From BJGV01 sp003230615 (GTDB taxonomy: Bacteria > Pseudomonadota > Gammaproteobacteria > Burkholderiales > Nitrosomonadaceae): 64,000 nucleotides of DNA. Of the stretch, positions 47,058 through 55,498 are shown one piece after another. The DNA is taken from NCBI GenBank assembly GCA_963663215.1, contig OY760140.1, positions 310,001 through 374,000 on the forward strand, read 5' to 3'. Each line of letters starts with the position of its first letter. Position 1 is the first letter of the stretch. A program made the position numbers and the translations under genes. Under the pieces are notes generated by a model. That model was not told the origin of the DNA, ran no database searches, and worked only from the letters and a program-made list of their open reading frames with translations.

Positions 47058-47093
47058 CAAACTTCATCAAATCTTGCATCCAAGTTTGAGCAC

Positions 47094-48923
47094 ATGAAGT
47101 CTATCAATATCACTAACCTGTCTTTTAATTCATTGTGGGAATATTATTTCCGCGATAAGCATCTTCCTAGTAGGCTATTTGGCTCCTTATCCGAACGTCT
47201 TGGTACCGTTGGTTATCCAGAAATCTGGATCAGTCGAGTATCACGGACGGATTTGCTTTCTGAGGCGGAGAAATTGGATGAAGCTCTGCGCAAGCATGGT
47301 GAGCAGGTGTTAAATCATATGCCACTTTTTGGACTACCGTTTGCGGTCAAGGACAACATTGATGTCGAGGGTATGCAAACTACCGTTGCTTGTCCGAGTT
47401 TTGCCTATATGCCACGGGTGTCTGCCTACGTAGTGCAGAAACTGCAGGCAGAGGGCGCTATCCTGATCGGTAAAACCAATCTTGATCAGTTTGCGACAGG
47501 CTTAGTGGGTACACGTTCACCATACGGTGTGGTACGAAACGCGATTAATTCAGATTACGTATCCGGAGGATCAAGCTCTGGATCAGCTGTTGCTGTTGCA
47601 TTGCAGCTTGTAAGCTTCACGATGGGAACTGACACAGCTGGTTCTGGTAGAGTTCCGGCTGGATTCAATGGTATCGTAGGATTGAAGCCGACACGTGGTT
47701 TGCTCAGTACGCGGGGCGTGTTACCTGCTTGCCGTACCCTAGACTGTGTTTCTATCTTTGCACAGAATGTTCAGGACGCGTGGCGCGTATTACATACAAC
47801 TGCCGGGTTTGATGATGAGGACGCTTTTTCGCAAAATATCATACAGTCCGGCGTAAGGCGGAACGGCTACCGCGTTGCCGTTCCAGATATCCTTGAATTT
47901 TACGGTGATACGAGTGCTCAAACAGCCTTCTCGGATGCTATGACACAAGTCGCGAAACTTCCTAACGTGGAAATTAAGACCATACCATTTTTTCCATTTA
48001 TCGAAGCGGGAAAGTTACTTTACCAAGGTCCATGGGTAGCTGAAAGGCGGGCGGCAATCGGCTCCTTTTTTGACAAGCAGCCGCAGAAGATTGAACCAAC
48101 TGTTCGCAATATCGTCGCCCAAGCTGACAAATTTAATGCGGTTGACACATTTAAAGCTGGCTATCGCTTAGCAGAGCTAAGACGAGAAGCCGAGCGCTTG
48201 ATGAAGGAAACCGATTTTCTTGTAGTACCGACCGCACCGACCATACCTACCATTGCAGCGGTCAATGCTGAGCCAATTGCCAGAAATAGCGAACTTGGCT
48301 ACTACACCAACTTTGTAAATTTTCTTGATCTGGCCGCCCTGTCGATCCCTGCAAGTGTACGCTCCGATGGCTTACCTGCCGGCATCACACTAATCGGCAG
48401 GTGTGGTTCCGACCATCTACTCGCCGCAGCAGGTGAAGTGCTCCAGGCAGAATTCGACCGCTTAGACACAACACGTGTTCAATACGGAGGTAGTTATTCA
48501 GTGGTTACGGATCCTCTGCCTTACGCGGAATCCACGGTGCAAGTGGCTGTGGTCGGTGCGCATCTGGAAGGCCAACCACTCAACTGGCAGTTGCTGGAGC
48601 GTGGTGCGCGTAAATTACTTTCTACCTCAACCAGCAAAAACTACCGGTTGTATGCTTTGCCAGATACGGTTCCACCGAAGCCAGGTCTAGTGCGTGTTAT
48701 GGAAAATGGGGATGCAATTGAGCTTGAGCTGTGGGAAATTCCACAGCGCAATTTCGGCAGCTTTGTTGCCGAGATTCCGGCGCCGCTCGGTATTGGTTCA
48801 GTACAGTTGTCTGATGGACGCTATGTGAAAGGTTTCATTTGTGAACCTTGGGCATTGAATGGCGCACAAGACATTTCTTTCCATGGTGGTTGGCGTTCAT
48901 ACCTTGCAAGCCAACCAATTTAA
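47094..48923 (+). CDS. atzF: allophanate hydrolase, AtzF type
   Basis: Hydrolyses allophanate (urea-1-carboxylate), ultimately giving two ammonia and two CO2. The amidase-signature domain covers about residues 1-430, with the Ser-cisSer-Lys triad at Lys86 (AVKDNID), Ser160 (GGSSSGS) and Ser184 (TDTAGSG), equivalent to the known AtzF triad. The C-terminal AtzF domain (about 460-609; VVGAHLEGQPLNWQL, EIPAPLGIGSVQL) is present and distinguishes it from AtzE and GatA. A TTG 15 codons upstream is open, but the promoter position favours the ATG. No urea carboxylase gene is nearby, so allophanate should come from a ureide, not from urea. It leads a same-strand cluster of nine units to 56212. Confidence 0.93.
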   Translation: MKSINITNLSFNSLWEYYFRDKHLPSRLFGSLSERLGTVGYPEIWISRVSRTDLLSEAEKLDEALRKHGEQVLNHMPLFGLPFAVKDNIDVEGMQTTVACPSFAYMPRVSAYVVQKLQAEGAILIGKTNLDQFATGLVGTRSPYGVVRNAINSDYVSGGSSSGSAVAVALQLVSFTMGTDTAGSGRVPAGFNGIVGLKPTRGLLSTRGVLPACRTLDCVSIFAQNVQDAWRVLHTTAGFDDEDAFSQNIIQSGVRRNGYRVAVPDILEFYGDTSAQTAFSDAMTQVAKLPNVEIKTIPFFPFIEAGKLLYQGPWVAERRAAIGSFFDKQPQKIEPTVRNIVAQADKFNAVDTFKAGYRLAELRREAERLMKETDFLVVPTAPTIPTIAAVNAEPIARNSELGYYTNFVNFLDLAALSIPASVRSDGLPAGITLIGRCGSDHLLAAAGEVLQAEFDRLDTTRVQYGGSYSVVTDPLPYAESTVQVAVVGAHLEGQPLNWQLLERGARKLLSTSTSKNYRLYALPDTVPPKPGLVRVMENGDAIELELWEIPQRNFGSFVAEIPAPLGIGSVQLSDGRYVKGFICEPWALNGAQDISFHGGWRSYLASQPI

Positions 48924-48967
48924 AAGCAGTGGCAACATAACTTTTTTATTTCTTAAGGGGAAATGAC

Positions 48968-50074
48968 ATGAATAGCTTTAATCGTCGCAAATTTTTGAAA
49001 ACAACAGGTGCTATTGCACTCACTAGCACACTTTCCTTCGAGCTGGCGCATGCCGCTGGCGGAAAACTAACAGTCGGTTTTATCTACGTCGGTCCGCGCG
49101 ACGATTTTGGTTACAATCAGGCGCATGCGTATGCAGCTTCGATCATCAAGAAAATGCCCGGCATCAAAATGTTCGATGAGGAGAAAGTGGCTGAGACGGT
49201 AGCAGTACAAAAATCTATGGAAGCAATGATCCGGCAGGATGGTGCGTCGTTGATTTTTCCAACCTCATTTGGTTACTTTTCTCCTCACGTTATCAAGGTT
49301 GCAAAGAAATATCCGAAAGTGCGTTTCGCGCATTGTGGTGGATTATGGACCAAAAAAGATCCGATGAATGTTGGTAGTTTCTTTGGCTACATCGAAGAAT
49401 GCCAATACCTGAACGGAGTGGTTGCCGGTTACATGAGTAAGTCGAAGAAGCTTGGCTTCGTCGCCGCTAAACCGATTCCGCAGGTGTTGCTCAACATCAA
49501 TGCGTTTACGTTGGGCGCGCAATCGGTAGACCCGTCTATCTCGACACGCTTAATCTTCACCGGAGACTGGGCAATGCCGGTCAAGGAAGCCGAGTCTGCG
49601 AACAGTCTGATCGATCAGGGCGTTGACGTGCTAACCTGTCACGTAGATAGTCCGAAGGTGGTGGTAGAGACGGCCGAAAAGCGTGGGGCGATGAGTTGTG
49701 GCTACCACGTCAGCCAGGCCAAACTGGCGCCGAAAGGTTATCTGACAGGTGCCGAGTGGGATTGGGTCACACCGTACACAACAATCGTTAAGGCAGCGCA
49801 GGAAGGCAAGCCAATGATTAACTTTCTGCGTGGCGGGCTCAAGGATGGTTTCGTCAAAATGTCACCTTATGGCGCATCGGTCAGTGCAAACGCCAAAACC
49901 AAGGCTGATGAAATCAAGGACAAGATGCTAGCAGGGAAATACCCAATCTTCAAAGGACCACTGAAAGACAATAAGGGTAAGGTCGTAATTCCTGCAGGCG
50001 TGATACAGGAACAAACTGACATTAAGCTGGAATCGATGAATTACCTGGTAGCCGGAGTGATTGGTCAGGTTTAA
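48968..50074 (+). CDS. BMP-family ABC transporter substrate-binding protein with Tat signal
   Basis: Periplasmic binding protein of the PF02608 (BmpA/PnrA) family, 368 residues. The N-terminus NRRKFLKTTGA is a twin-arginine signal with cleavage near AHAAGG. The mature protein shows VGFIYVGPRDDFGYNQAH, the family opening, and PLKDNKGKVVIPAG near the C-terminus. Known relatives bind nucleosides, but members near atzF and biuret hydrolase genes are thought to bind ureides; the ligand here is inferred. It is preceded by a good AAGGGG site and is 44 bases after atzF. Two permeases follow directly. Confidence 0.9.
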   Translation: MNSFNRRKFLKTTGAIALTSTLSFELAHAAGGKLTVGFIYVGPRDDFGYNQAHAYAASIIKKMPGIKMFDEEKVAETVAVQKSMEAMIRQDGASLIFPTSFGYFSPHVIKVAKKYPKVRFAHCGGLWTKKDPMNVGSFFGYIEECQYLNGVVAGYMSKSKKLGFVAAKPIPQVLLNINAFTLGAQSVDPSISTRLIFTGDWAMPVKEAESANSLIDQGVDVLTCHVDSPKVVVETAEKRGAMSCGYHVSQAKLAPKGYLTGAEWDWVTPYTTIVKAAQEGKPMINFLRGGLKDGFVKMSPYGASVSANAKTKADEIKDKMLAGKYPIFKGPLKDNKGKVVIPAGVIQEQTDIKLESMNYLVAGVIGQV

Positions 50075-50085
50075 GCAGTTTAGCC

Positions 50086-51186
50086 ATGCGTATCTTCTTC
50101 CAACGGCTGACATTGAAAATGTTGCCTGCACTTCCGACGCTTTGTGCGCTCTCTGGTGCACTCTTGATGTTTGTGGTATTCCTTACGCTACAGGGCAAGC
50201 CTGCGCTTGAGGCATGCCAACTGATTTATGTTGGTGCGTTTGGCTCCGTCTTTGCTTGGGAAAACACGCTACAACGTGCAGCACCGCTGATGCTAACCGC
50301 GCTGTGCGTGGCTATCCCTGCGCGTACTGGGCTCATAATTATTGGCGGCGAGGGAGCGGTGGTTCTAGGGGGTTTAGCCTGTGCTGTGACTCCGTTGATG
50401 CTTCCCACCGCATTCCCAGCTACACCTGCGTTAATTATCATGGCAACTGCGGCACTGGTAGCAGGCGGGGGTTGGATTGCACTCGCTGGATGGCTACGGC
50501 AGTTTCGTGGCGTGAACGAAACAATAAGTAGCCTGCTGCTTGCATACATTGCACTTGCACTGTTCAACCACATGGTGGAAGGCCCCTTGCGCGATCCTGG
50601 TAGTCTGAACAAACCCTCCACATTTCCCTTGCCAGAAGAGTATCTAATTGGTTCATTGCCAGGAATTGACGTGCACTGGGGTTTGTTCTGGGGTGTATTT
50701 GCCTGTATTGCCGTGCATGTTCTGGTACGGCATGGAGTGTTCGGTTTTTCCATGTCTGTGGTAGGCGGAAATATACGTGCCGCACGACTAGTGGGTTTAC
50801 CAGTTAATCGCATTGTATTAATGGCATGCCTACTTGGCGGGGGCGCAGCGGGCCTTGCCGGAATGATGGAAGTTGCTGCTATACACGGCAGTGCTAACAG
50901 CGCGCTGATAGCTGGATATGGCTATAGTGGAATTCTAGTTGCTTTTGCCGCACGTCAGAACCCACTAGCAATTATCGTTTGTGCGTTGATGATAGGGGGT
51001 ATCGAATCAAGTGGTAGTATGCTGCAGCGGCGGCTCGATTTACCAGATGCAACCACATTAGTATTACAGGGACTGCTATTTATTAATCTGTTGGCATGGG
51101 AAACGCTTACCGGATGGTTGGGAGTGTGGCGTATACGTCTTCTCGAATCTACAAAGCGTATAACAAAAAGGACAGCCCATGCTTAA
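50086..51186 (+). CDS. ABC transporter permease (BMP-associated, first subunit)
   Basis: Inner-membrane permease of the branched-chain amino acid/ribose type (PF02653), 366 residues with about ten hydrophobic segments. It includes LIIIGGEGAVVLGG, the conserved glycine-rich loop that in these permeases follows the third helix, and SLLLAYIALALFNHMVEGPLRD. It starts 11 bases after the binding-protein stop and overlaps the second permease by 8 bases. Its role is to form half of the channel for the ligand captured by the preceding binding protein. Confidence 0.88.
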   Translation: MRIFFQRLTLKMLPALPTLCALSGALLMFVVFLTLQGKPALEACQLIYVGAFGSVFAWENTLQRAAPLMLTALCVAIPARTGLIIIGGEGAVVLGGLACAVTPLMLPTAFPATPALIIMATAALVAGGGWIALAGWLRQFRGVNETISSLLLAYIALALFNHMVEGPLRDPGSLNKPSTFPLPEEYLIGSLPGIDVHWGLFWGVFACIAVHVLVRHGVFGFSMSVVGGNIRAARLVGLPVNRIVLMACLLGGGAAGLAGMMEVAAIHGSANSALIAGYGYSGILVAFAARQNPLAIIVCALMIGGIESSGSMLQRRLDLPDATTLVLQGLLFINLLAWETLTGWLGVWRIRLLESTKRITKRTAHA

Positions 51187-52117
51187 TGAAATTGTGCCGA
51201 GTACTTTTGATTTCGCTTCACTTGCACTCGCATTGTTTGCCGGGGCAATCCGGATCGGAACACCTTTCCTATTCGTGAGTCTGGGAGAATGCCTGACAGA
51301 AAAAGCGGGGCGGGTTAACCTTGGCCTAGAGGGTATTTTAGTATGCGGTGCAATGACCGGCTACGCGGTTTCACTGCAGACGGGCTCACCATGGATTGGT
51401 GTTCTTGGTGCAGGCATATCGGGAATGATGCTAGGTGCTTTTCATGGGCTAGTATGTTCTCTGCGGGGGGTAAATGATATTGCCTTTGGTATAGCCCTAA
51501 TGGTGTTTGGTACTGGGCTTGCGTTTTATCTCGGCAAACCATTCATACAGCCGCAAGCACCAATGTTGCCTGCATTTTCACTGGGTGACTGGAGTACAAA
51601 TGCACAACTGCGTAATGCACTGGAAATAAATGGGCTGTTCCTGGTAGGAGTTGTGCTTGCGGGCCTACTGCATTGGGGAATGGCTAGCACTCGGTGGGGG
51701 CTTGTGCTACGACTGGTCGGCGACCATGCGGAAACTGCTCGTGCCCTGGGTTATCGGCTGATTCCTGTACGAGTTACGGCAACCGCGGCGGGTGGCTTTC
51801 TTGCAGCGGTTGGTGGTGCGTACCTGTCGTTGTACTACCCAGGGAGTTGGAATGAAGGTTTGTCTAGTGGGCAGGGATTAATGGCAGTAGCGCTCGTGAT
51901 TTTCGCACGCTGGAGGCCATGGCGCTGCTTGTTTGCTGCACTACTCTTTGGTGCTGCTGGTGCACTTGGCCCAGCGCTTCAGGCACACGGCATCACATCC
52001 GGTTATTATTTGTTCAACGCAGCACCTTATGTGCTTACGCTGGTGATCATGGTAATCACCTGCCGTACTGATCGTACAGTAAGTGGTGCACCGGGCGAAC
52101 TCAGCCTGACGCGCTAA
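51179..52117 (+). CDS. ABC transporter permease (BMP-associated, second subunit)
   Basis: The partner permease of 312 residues, also PF02653-like, with GRVNLGLEGILVCGAMTGY as the family motif near residue 42 and SLRGVNDIAFGIALMVFG, which is typical of nucleoside-type transporters (YufQ class). About nine hydrophobic helices are seen. It shares an 8-base overlap with the first permease, indicating coupled translation. In related clusters the ATPase follows; here a broken hydrolase gene is interposed. Confidence 0.88.
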   Translation: MLNEIVPSTFDFASLALALFAGAIRIGTPFLFVSLGECLTEKAGRVNLGLEGILVCGAMTGYAVSLQTGSPWIGVLGAGISGMMLGAFHGLVCSLRGVNDIAFGIALMVFGTGLAFYLGKPFIQPQAPMLPAFSLGDWSTNAQLRNALEINGLFLVGVVLAGLLHWGMASTRWGLVLRLVGDHAETARALGYRLIPVRVTATAAGGFLAAVGGAYLSLYYPGSWNEGLSSGQGLMAVALVIFARWRPWRCLFAALLFGAAGALGPALQAHGITSGYYLFNAAPYVLTLVIMVITCRTDRTVSGAPGELSLTR

Positions 52118-52363
52118 TGCATAATCATTTGAAAGAGGACTTCAATGTTTAAATCAAGCGATTTCAACAAGCTATTTAATAGTGTTGTGAACTAGTCTGG
52201 TACAGCTAATGACGCCGGATTTACGCATGCACGATGCTTTCATGAAAAACCTAGAGTTTGTTGTACGGTAGCGTTTGATCATCGTGAGAGGACGAAATGA
52301 TGAAAAGGAGAGGATCACATTAGGCTGTTGTACTAACAACCTGTACTTACCAAGGAGAAGAAT
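52118..52363. other. possible gene remnant between permease and broken hydrolase
   Basis: 246 bases. A good ribosome site AGAGGA precedes a 16-codon frame at 52145 (MFKSSDFNKLFNSVVN), and a second 20-codon frame starts at 52210. Short frames with ribosome sites beside a proven pseudogene suggest degraded coding sequence, but I cannot name the source. A GAGAGGA-rich stretch is at 52288-52316. Confidence 0.3.
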
Positions 52364-52824
52364 ATGACAATCAAGAAGTTTGTTGAATCGGATCCGTATC
52401 CGTGGCCGTTCGATGGTAGCTTAGCGCCGGACAACACAGCGTTGATCATTATCGACAAGCCAGGAAAGGGTTCTTTTTATGCGACTGACCTCGAGCTCAT
52501 GTTACGCACTCGTGGTATACACAATCTAATTCTGACAAGCCAGGAAAGGGTTCTTTTTATGCGACTGACCTCGAGCTCATGTTACGCACTCGTGGTATAC
52601 ACAATCTAATTCTGACTGGTATCACCACTGATGTTTGCGTACATACAACAATGCGCGATGCGAATGATCGTGGTTTCGAGTGCTTATTGCTAGAGGATTG
52701 CTGTGGCGCGACCGACCATGGCAATCATCTCGCCGCAATCAAGATGATCAAGATGCAAGGGGGTGTATTTGGTGCAGTATCTGATTGTAAGCAGTTCTTA
52801 GCGGCTCTCGAGAAGCGAGGTTAA
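52364..52824 (+). pseudogene. biuH: biuret hydrolase-like isochorismatase-fold gene, internally deleted and frameshifted
   Basis: The start (DPYPWPFDGSLAPDNTALIIID) and the end (ILTGITTDVCVHTTMRDAND, LLLEDCCGATDHGNHLAAIK, MQGGVFGAVSD) match Rhizobium-type biuret hydrolase closely. In the homologue, about 100 residues separate ALIIID(MQ) from the later IIDKPGKGSF; here they are joined, so the middle of the enzyme is gone. In addition an exact 80-bp tandem duplication (52454-52613) shifts the frame. Removing one copy restores a continuous frame of 126 codons, so the deletion was in frame and the duplication broke it again. The lysine and cysteine of the triad are still encoded but the protein cannot be functional. 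A strong ribosome site AAGGAG remains. Confidence 0.9.
52454..52613 (+). repeat. 80-bp perfect tandem duplication
   Basis: The unit at 52454-52533 (beginning GACAAGCCAGGAAAGG) is repeated exactly at 52534-52613, and the following GAC continues the period. The length of 80 is not a multiple of three. Exact identity means it is recent, or an assembly artefact. Confidence 0.95.
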
Positions 52825-52825
52825 C

Positions 52826-54367
52826 ATGTCTGCGCTTAGCCTTGAGACTTTTGGTGCGGGAAAATCCTTTGGCGATTTTCGGGCGCTAGACGACGTGTCG
52901 ATTCAGGTTGTCGCAGGCACCGTGCACGCGTTGTTAGGTGAGAATGGTGCTGGCAAGAGTACGCTTGTCAAGGGCCTGATAGGCTACAGTCCTCTCGATC
53001 AGGGGAAAATCTTGTTAGATGGCTCCGAGCATGCGATATCCAGTCCGCGTGATGCGCATGCACTGGGAATTGGTATGGTGTATCAACATTTCACATTAGC
53101 GCCTGGACTTACTGTAGCAGAGAATTTGCTACTTGCGCGCGGCCACCTGCCGTGGGGCATTTCCTGGGCAAAAGAACGCGCGACACTAGAAGCATTCATG
53201 AATACCATGCCGTTTAGGCTAGCGCTTGGAAGCTTAGTCAGCGGACTGTCTGCCGGTGAAAAGCAAAAATTGGAATTATTGAAACAGCTTTATCTCAAAC
53301 ACCGCTTTCTGATATTAGACGAGCCGACATCAGTATTGACGCCACAAGAGTCAGAAGAAGTACTCGGCCTGGTGCGCGACCTGGCGCATCGCTCAGAGTT
53401 GACGGTATTGATGATCACGCATAAGTTTAAGGAAGTCGTGTCATTTGCTGATGAAGTAACTGTACTACGCAAAGGGCAGTTGGTCGGCCACTCTAAGGTT
53501 GAGCATACCAATCCAGATGAACTAGCTAAATGGATGATGGGTGAAGCGCGCATAGCGGCAGCGCCGAAGATGCGCTCGCCAGTAAAGGATGAGGCATCGA
53601 TTGGCCTCGAAATATTGCGACTTTGTGTTGCGAATGATCGCGGCACGACAGCGGTAAACGAATTGTCATTGAAGGTCAAGCGTGGAGAGATCGTCGGGGT
53701 TGCCGGTATTTCTGGAAATGGGCAGAAAGAACTAGTTGAGGCATTGTTAGGACAGCGTCATTTCTTGAGTGGGGAAATCAATGTTAATGGTGCGCCATAT
53801 CACGCAACACGCACTGAAATGTTAAAGCAGAAAGTATTCAGCCTCCCGGAAGAACCCTTACATAATGCCTTCATCGCAGGCATGAGCGTTGCGGACAACA
53901 TTGCGCTGCGTAATTTCGACAGTCCTACAATGCGTCGACCCGGCTGGCTTATTAACCGCGCAGCTATTCGCATACGAGCACAAAAGCTGATCGCTGCATT
54001 CAACGTCAGTCCGGCATTACCCGATCGACCAATCGGAACACTTTCCGGTGGTAACGTGCAGCGCGCAGTGCTGGCACGTGAACTCGCCGAATCTGCAACA
54101 GTGCTGATTGCGGCTAACCCAGTGTTTGGTCTAGACTTCTCTGCCGTGTCCGACATCCAAGCACGCATCCTTGCTGCACGCGAGCAAGGCACGGCGGTAT
54201 TGCTCGTAAGCGAAGACCTCGACGAGCTGCTTGAGTTGGCGGATACGGTTCTTGTCATGACGAATGGTTGTATTGTTTATGTGACCGACGCGCGCAGCGC
54301 GGACCGTACGACCCTTGGGCGCTACATGGCCGGACATGCAAAATCTGCTCTGGAGGATGCGGCATGA
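52826..54367 (+). CDS. ABC transporter ATP-binding protein with two nucleotide-binding domains (BMP-associated)
   Basis: 513 residues with tandem ABC domains as in sugar/nucleoside importers (RbsA, YufO). The first domain has Walker A GENGAGKST at 38-46, signature LSAGEKQKLEL and Walker B LILDEPTSVL. The second has a degenerate Walker A GISGNGQKEL and signature LSGGNVQRAVLARE, and its Walker B reads LIAANPVFGLD, lacking the usual acidic pair, as is normal for this class. It powers the two permeases and binding protein upstream. It starts one base after the pseudogene and overlaps the next hydrolase by 4 bases (ATGA). Confidence 0.92.
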   Translation: MSALSLETFGAGKSFGDFRALDDVSIQVVAGTVHALLGENGAGKSTLVKGLIGYSPLDQGKILLDGSEHAISSPRDAHALGIGMVYQHFTLAPGLTVAENLLLARGHLPWGISWAKERATLEAFMNTMPFRLALGSLVSGLSAGEKQKLELLKQLYLKHRFLILDEPTSVLTPQESEEVLGLVRDLAHRSELTVLMITHKFKEVVSFADEVTVLRKGQLVGHSKVEHTNPDELAKWMMGEARIAAAPKMRSPVKDEASIGLEILRLCVANDRGTTAVNELSLKVKRGEIVGVAGISGNGQKELVEALLGQRHFLSGEINVNGAPYHATRTEMLKQKVFSLPEEPLHNAFIAGMSVADNIALRNFDSPTMRRPGWLINRAAIRIRAQKLIAAFNVSPALPDRPIGTLSGGNVQRAVLARELAESATVLIAANPVFGLDFSAVSDIQARILAAREQGTAVLLVSEDLDELLELADTVLVMTNGCIVYVTDARSADRTTLGRYMAGHAKSALEDAA

Positions 54368-55050
54368 AGACGCATAGCAGCATCTGCGTCACAGCTAAGC
54401 CGTACGATTATATATTCGTTCCTGCAAGCACGGCACTAATCGTAATCGACATGCAGCGCGATTTTATTGAACCTGGTGGATTTGGGGAAGCATTGGGTAA
54501 CGACGTTTCACAGTTAGAGGCCGTCGTTCCGGTAGTCGGCTCTTTACTCGATCTAGCACGCCGTCTCAGCATGGTGATCATCCACACCCGTGAATCGCAT
54601 CTTCTCGACTTGTCAGATTGCCCACCATCCAAGCGATCTCGGGGCAACCCTGTCTATCGGATTGGCGATCAGGGTCCGATGGGCCGCATTCTGATACGCG
54701 GCGAACCAGGAAACGATATCGTGCCGGCATTGCAGCCGATGGTAGGAGAAATCGTGATCGACAAACCGGGCAAGGGCGCATTTTACGGTACAGACTTGCA
54801 CGTACAATTGCAGCAGCTTGGTATCACACACCTGATGTTTTCCGGTGTGACCACAGAGGTCTGTGTGCAAACTTCAATGCGCGAGGCAAATGACCGTGGC
54901 TACGAATGCCTGCTGATCGAGGATGCAACCGCAAGTTATTTTCCTGCTTTCAAAGTGGCGACATTGGAGATGGTACAGGCACAAGGTGGTATTGTCGGTT
55001 GGACAGCTCCACTTTCAGCTTTGTCTACTGCAGCGAATGAAGCTGGATAA
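54364..55050 (+). CDS. isochorismatase-fold cysteine amidohydrolase (ureide hydrolase candidate)
   Basis: 228 residues with the complete cysteine-hydrolase triad: Asp29 (ALIVIDMQRDF), Lys134 (VIDKPGKGAFYGTD) and Cys167 (GVTTEVCVQTSMREAND). RILIRGEPGNDIVPAL is shared with biuret hydrolases, but the C-terminal part (ATASYFPAF, QAQGGIVGW) differs from the CCGATDHGNH of BiuH, so the substrate is probably a related ureide; triuret, carboxybiuret, biuret and ureidoacrylate are all conceivable. It is the only intact member of this family here. The start overlaps the ATPase stop by 4 bases. Confidence 0.88.
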   Translation: MKTHSSICVTAKPYDYIFVPASTALIVIDMQRDFIEPGGFGEALGNDVSQLEAVVPVVGSLLDLARRLSMVIIHTRESHLLDLSDCPPSKRSRGNPVYRIGDQGPMGRILIRGEPGNDIVPALQPMVGEIVIDKPGKGAFYGTDLHVQLQQLGITHLMFSGVTTEVCVQTSMREANDRGYECLLIEDATASYFPAFKVATLEMVQAQGGIVGWTAPLSALSTAANEAG

Positions 55051-55076
55051 TAAAAGAGAGGATCATGGATTGACTG

Positions 55077-55457
55077 ATGAGTGAACACGAAATTAATTTA
55101 CCCGATGTATTGATTGATCTAGGTCTCGCATTCGACCAATATGAGGATGCGCTTGTTCGGCATGACGTATCGGTCCTTGATAAATTTTTTTGGTACAGTC
55201 CAATGACAGTGCGCTATGGAATAGCAGAAAACACATATGGAGGGGAAGCGATTAGCGCTTACCGTATGGCATGTGCCCCGGTGCCTTCCGGACGACGTAT
55301 TATTCACAAGGTAATCACAAGTTTCGGACACAATTTCGGCACCGTTAGTGCAGAATTCAATTCTCCGGACTCAGAACAGACTGGCAGGCAAATGCAGACA
55401 TGGATACGCTTCTCTGAAGGCTGGCGTATCGTTGCTGCTCACGTTAGCGTGATCTGA
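55077..55457 (+). CDS. atzH: AtzH-like protein (DUF3225, NTF2-like fold)
   Basis: 126 residues matching the small cone-shaped proteins found with atzF. The core reads DVLIDLGLAFDQYEDALVRHD, FFWYSPMTVRYGIAENTYG, CAPVPSGRRIIHKV and MQTWIRFSEGWRIVAAHVS. AtzH of Pseudomonas sp. ADP was described as an enzyme on a carboxylated urea intermediate in cyanurate degradation, upstream of AtzF. It lies 26 bases after the amidohydrolase gene. The ribosome site (GAGAGGA) is farther upstream than ideal. Family assignment is good; the reaction in this organism is inferred. Confidence 0.82.
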   Translation: MSEHEINLPDVLIDLGLAFDQYEDALVRHDVSVLDKFFWYSPMTVRYGIAENTYGGEAISAYRMACAPVPSGRRIIHKVITSFGHNFGTVSAEFNSPDSEQTGRQMQTWIRFSEGWRIVAAHVSVI

Positions 55458-55498
55458 TACATTTTCAGTTCTTCAGTATAACTATTTTTTTATACCAT

